In this document: positions 59,897 to 60,055 of the stretch, piece by piece
How the letters are laid out: each line of letters begins with the position of its first letter
Position numbering within the stretch: the first letter of the stretch is position 1
Source: Bacteroidales bacterium
GTDB lineage: Bacteria; Bacteroidota; Bacteroidia; Bacteroidales; UBA932
DNA: 60,055 nucleotides
Assembly (NCBI GenBank): GCA_017451395.1
Contig: JAFSPR010000063.1
Coordinates: 1 to 60,055 of the forward strand
Direction: 5' to 3'
Notes under the pieces: model-generated
Told to the model about the DNA's origin: nothing
Databases searched by the model: none
The model's input: only the letters and a program-made list of their open reading frames with translations
Position numbers and translations under genes: made by a program

Positions 59897-60055
59897 CTAT
59901 TTGAACAGGAGTTTGTCAATTACAAAGCCGCCGTCACGGGTAAGGGCTGCAATGACAACTTCGCCGTTGATAACGCGGACGCAGCAGTCTGCAAGGCCAC
60001 CTGTGGCGTGTTCGGCATCAAAGTCTGCGGCTGCATGGATGGGGCCCTTAATCAA
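59897..60055 (-). CDS. C-terminal end of an unidentified gene (partial)
   Basis: The last 52 codons of a minus-strand gene that runs off the window, ending at TAG 59897-59899. The translation (HAAADFDAEHATGGLADCC, VVIAALTRDGGFVIDKLLFK) has a beta-strand-rich look, reminiscent of the end of a secreted sorting or binding domain, but it is too short to identify. It is followed by an intrinsic terminator. Confidence 0.6.
   Translation of the reverse strand: MIKGPIHAAADFDAEHATGGLADCCVRVINGEVVIAALTRDGGFVIDKLLFK

Overview
The window looks like a chromosomal segment of an uncultured gut or rumen Bacteroidales. The evidence is a SusC/SusD polysaccharide-utilisation locus (PUL), Bacteroidetes-type promoters (TTTG about 20 bp upstream of TAnnTTTG), lipoproteins with a Cys box everywhere, BACON domains, and no recognisable Shine-Dalgarno sequences. 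It is a GC-rich Bacteroidales; genus cannot be fixed from sequence alone. The heptamer GGCCGAT/ATCGGCC is strikingly frequent throughout.

Layout. 1-4.4 kb: Vat-type acetyltransferase, GNAT acetyltransferase, TonB-dependent receptor, fluoride channel CrcB, a chain of hairpins, tRNA-Leu. 4.4-17.6 kb: housekeeping genes: AlkZ-like protein, PrmA, giant AsmA-like protein, EF-P, an NtrC-like regulator without a DNA-binding domain, Cmk, IspH, an NtrY-like kinase, RlmH, a DUF4783 protein. 18.1-42.2 kb: AraC-type regulator followed by one long plus-strand PUL for beta-mannan/glucomannan, with extra enzymes suggesting xyloglucan-type side chains. 42.2-44.3 kb: a palindrome-rich, largely non-coding zone. 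44.3-50.2 kb: GH2 enzyme, sugar symporter, a full histidine kinase next to a half kinase. 50.2-52.1 kb: a REP-associated tyrosine transposase (RAYT) with 122-bp palindromic elements on both sides. 52.1-60 kb: rpmH, rsmG, an ECF sigma factor, polA, a glycerophosphodiesterase, and a GH89-EEP fusion lipoprotein.

How the PUL works (inference from families). Surface GH26 and GH5 enzymes cut mannan, the two surface glycan-binding proteins and SusD capture oligosaccharides, and SusC imports them. Periplasmic GH26, GH3, GH31 and the esterase trim them to disaccharides, the GPH symporter carries these inward, the 2-epimerase turns mannobiose into mannosylglucose, and GH130 phosphorolyses it to mannose-1-phosphate and glucose. 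A 16-bp motif shared by the regulator promoter and the PUL promoter is a good operator candidate.

Most unusual points: (1) a RAYT flanked by inverted copies of a 122-bp palindromic repeat, with a third copy 33 kb away; (2) a ten-unit array of TGGACCWGGTCCA-like palindromes phased at about 22 bp; (3) several unrelated alternating inverted-repeat clusters in the same zone; (4) a palindromic element inserted in frame in polA, whose proofreading domain is degenerate; (5) the GH89-EEP fusion; (6) a candidate leaderless-promoter architecture at five genes. All numbers given are hand counts from reading the sequence; no searches were run.
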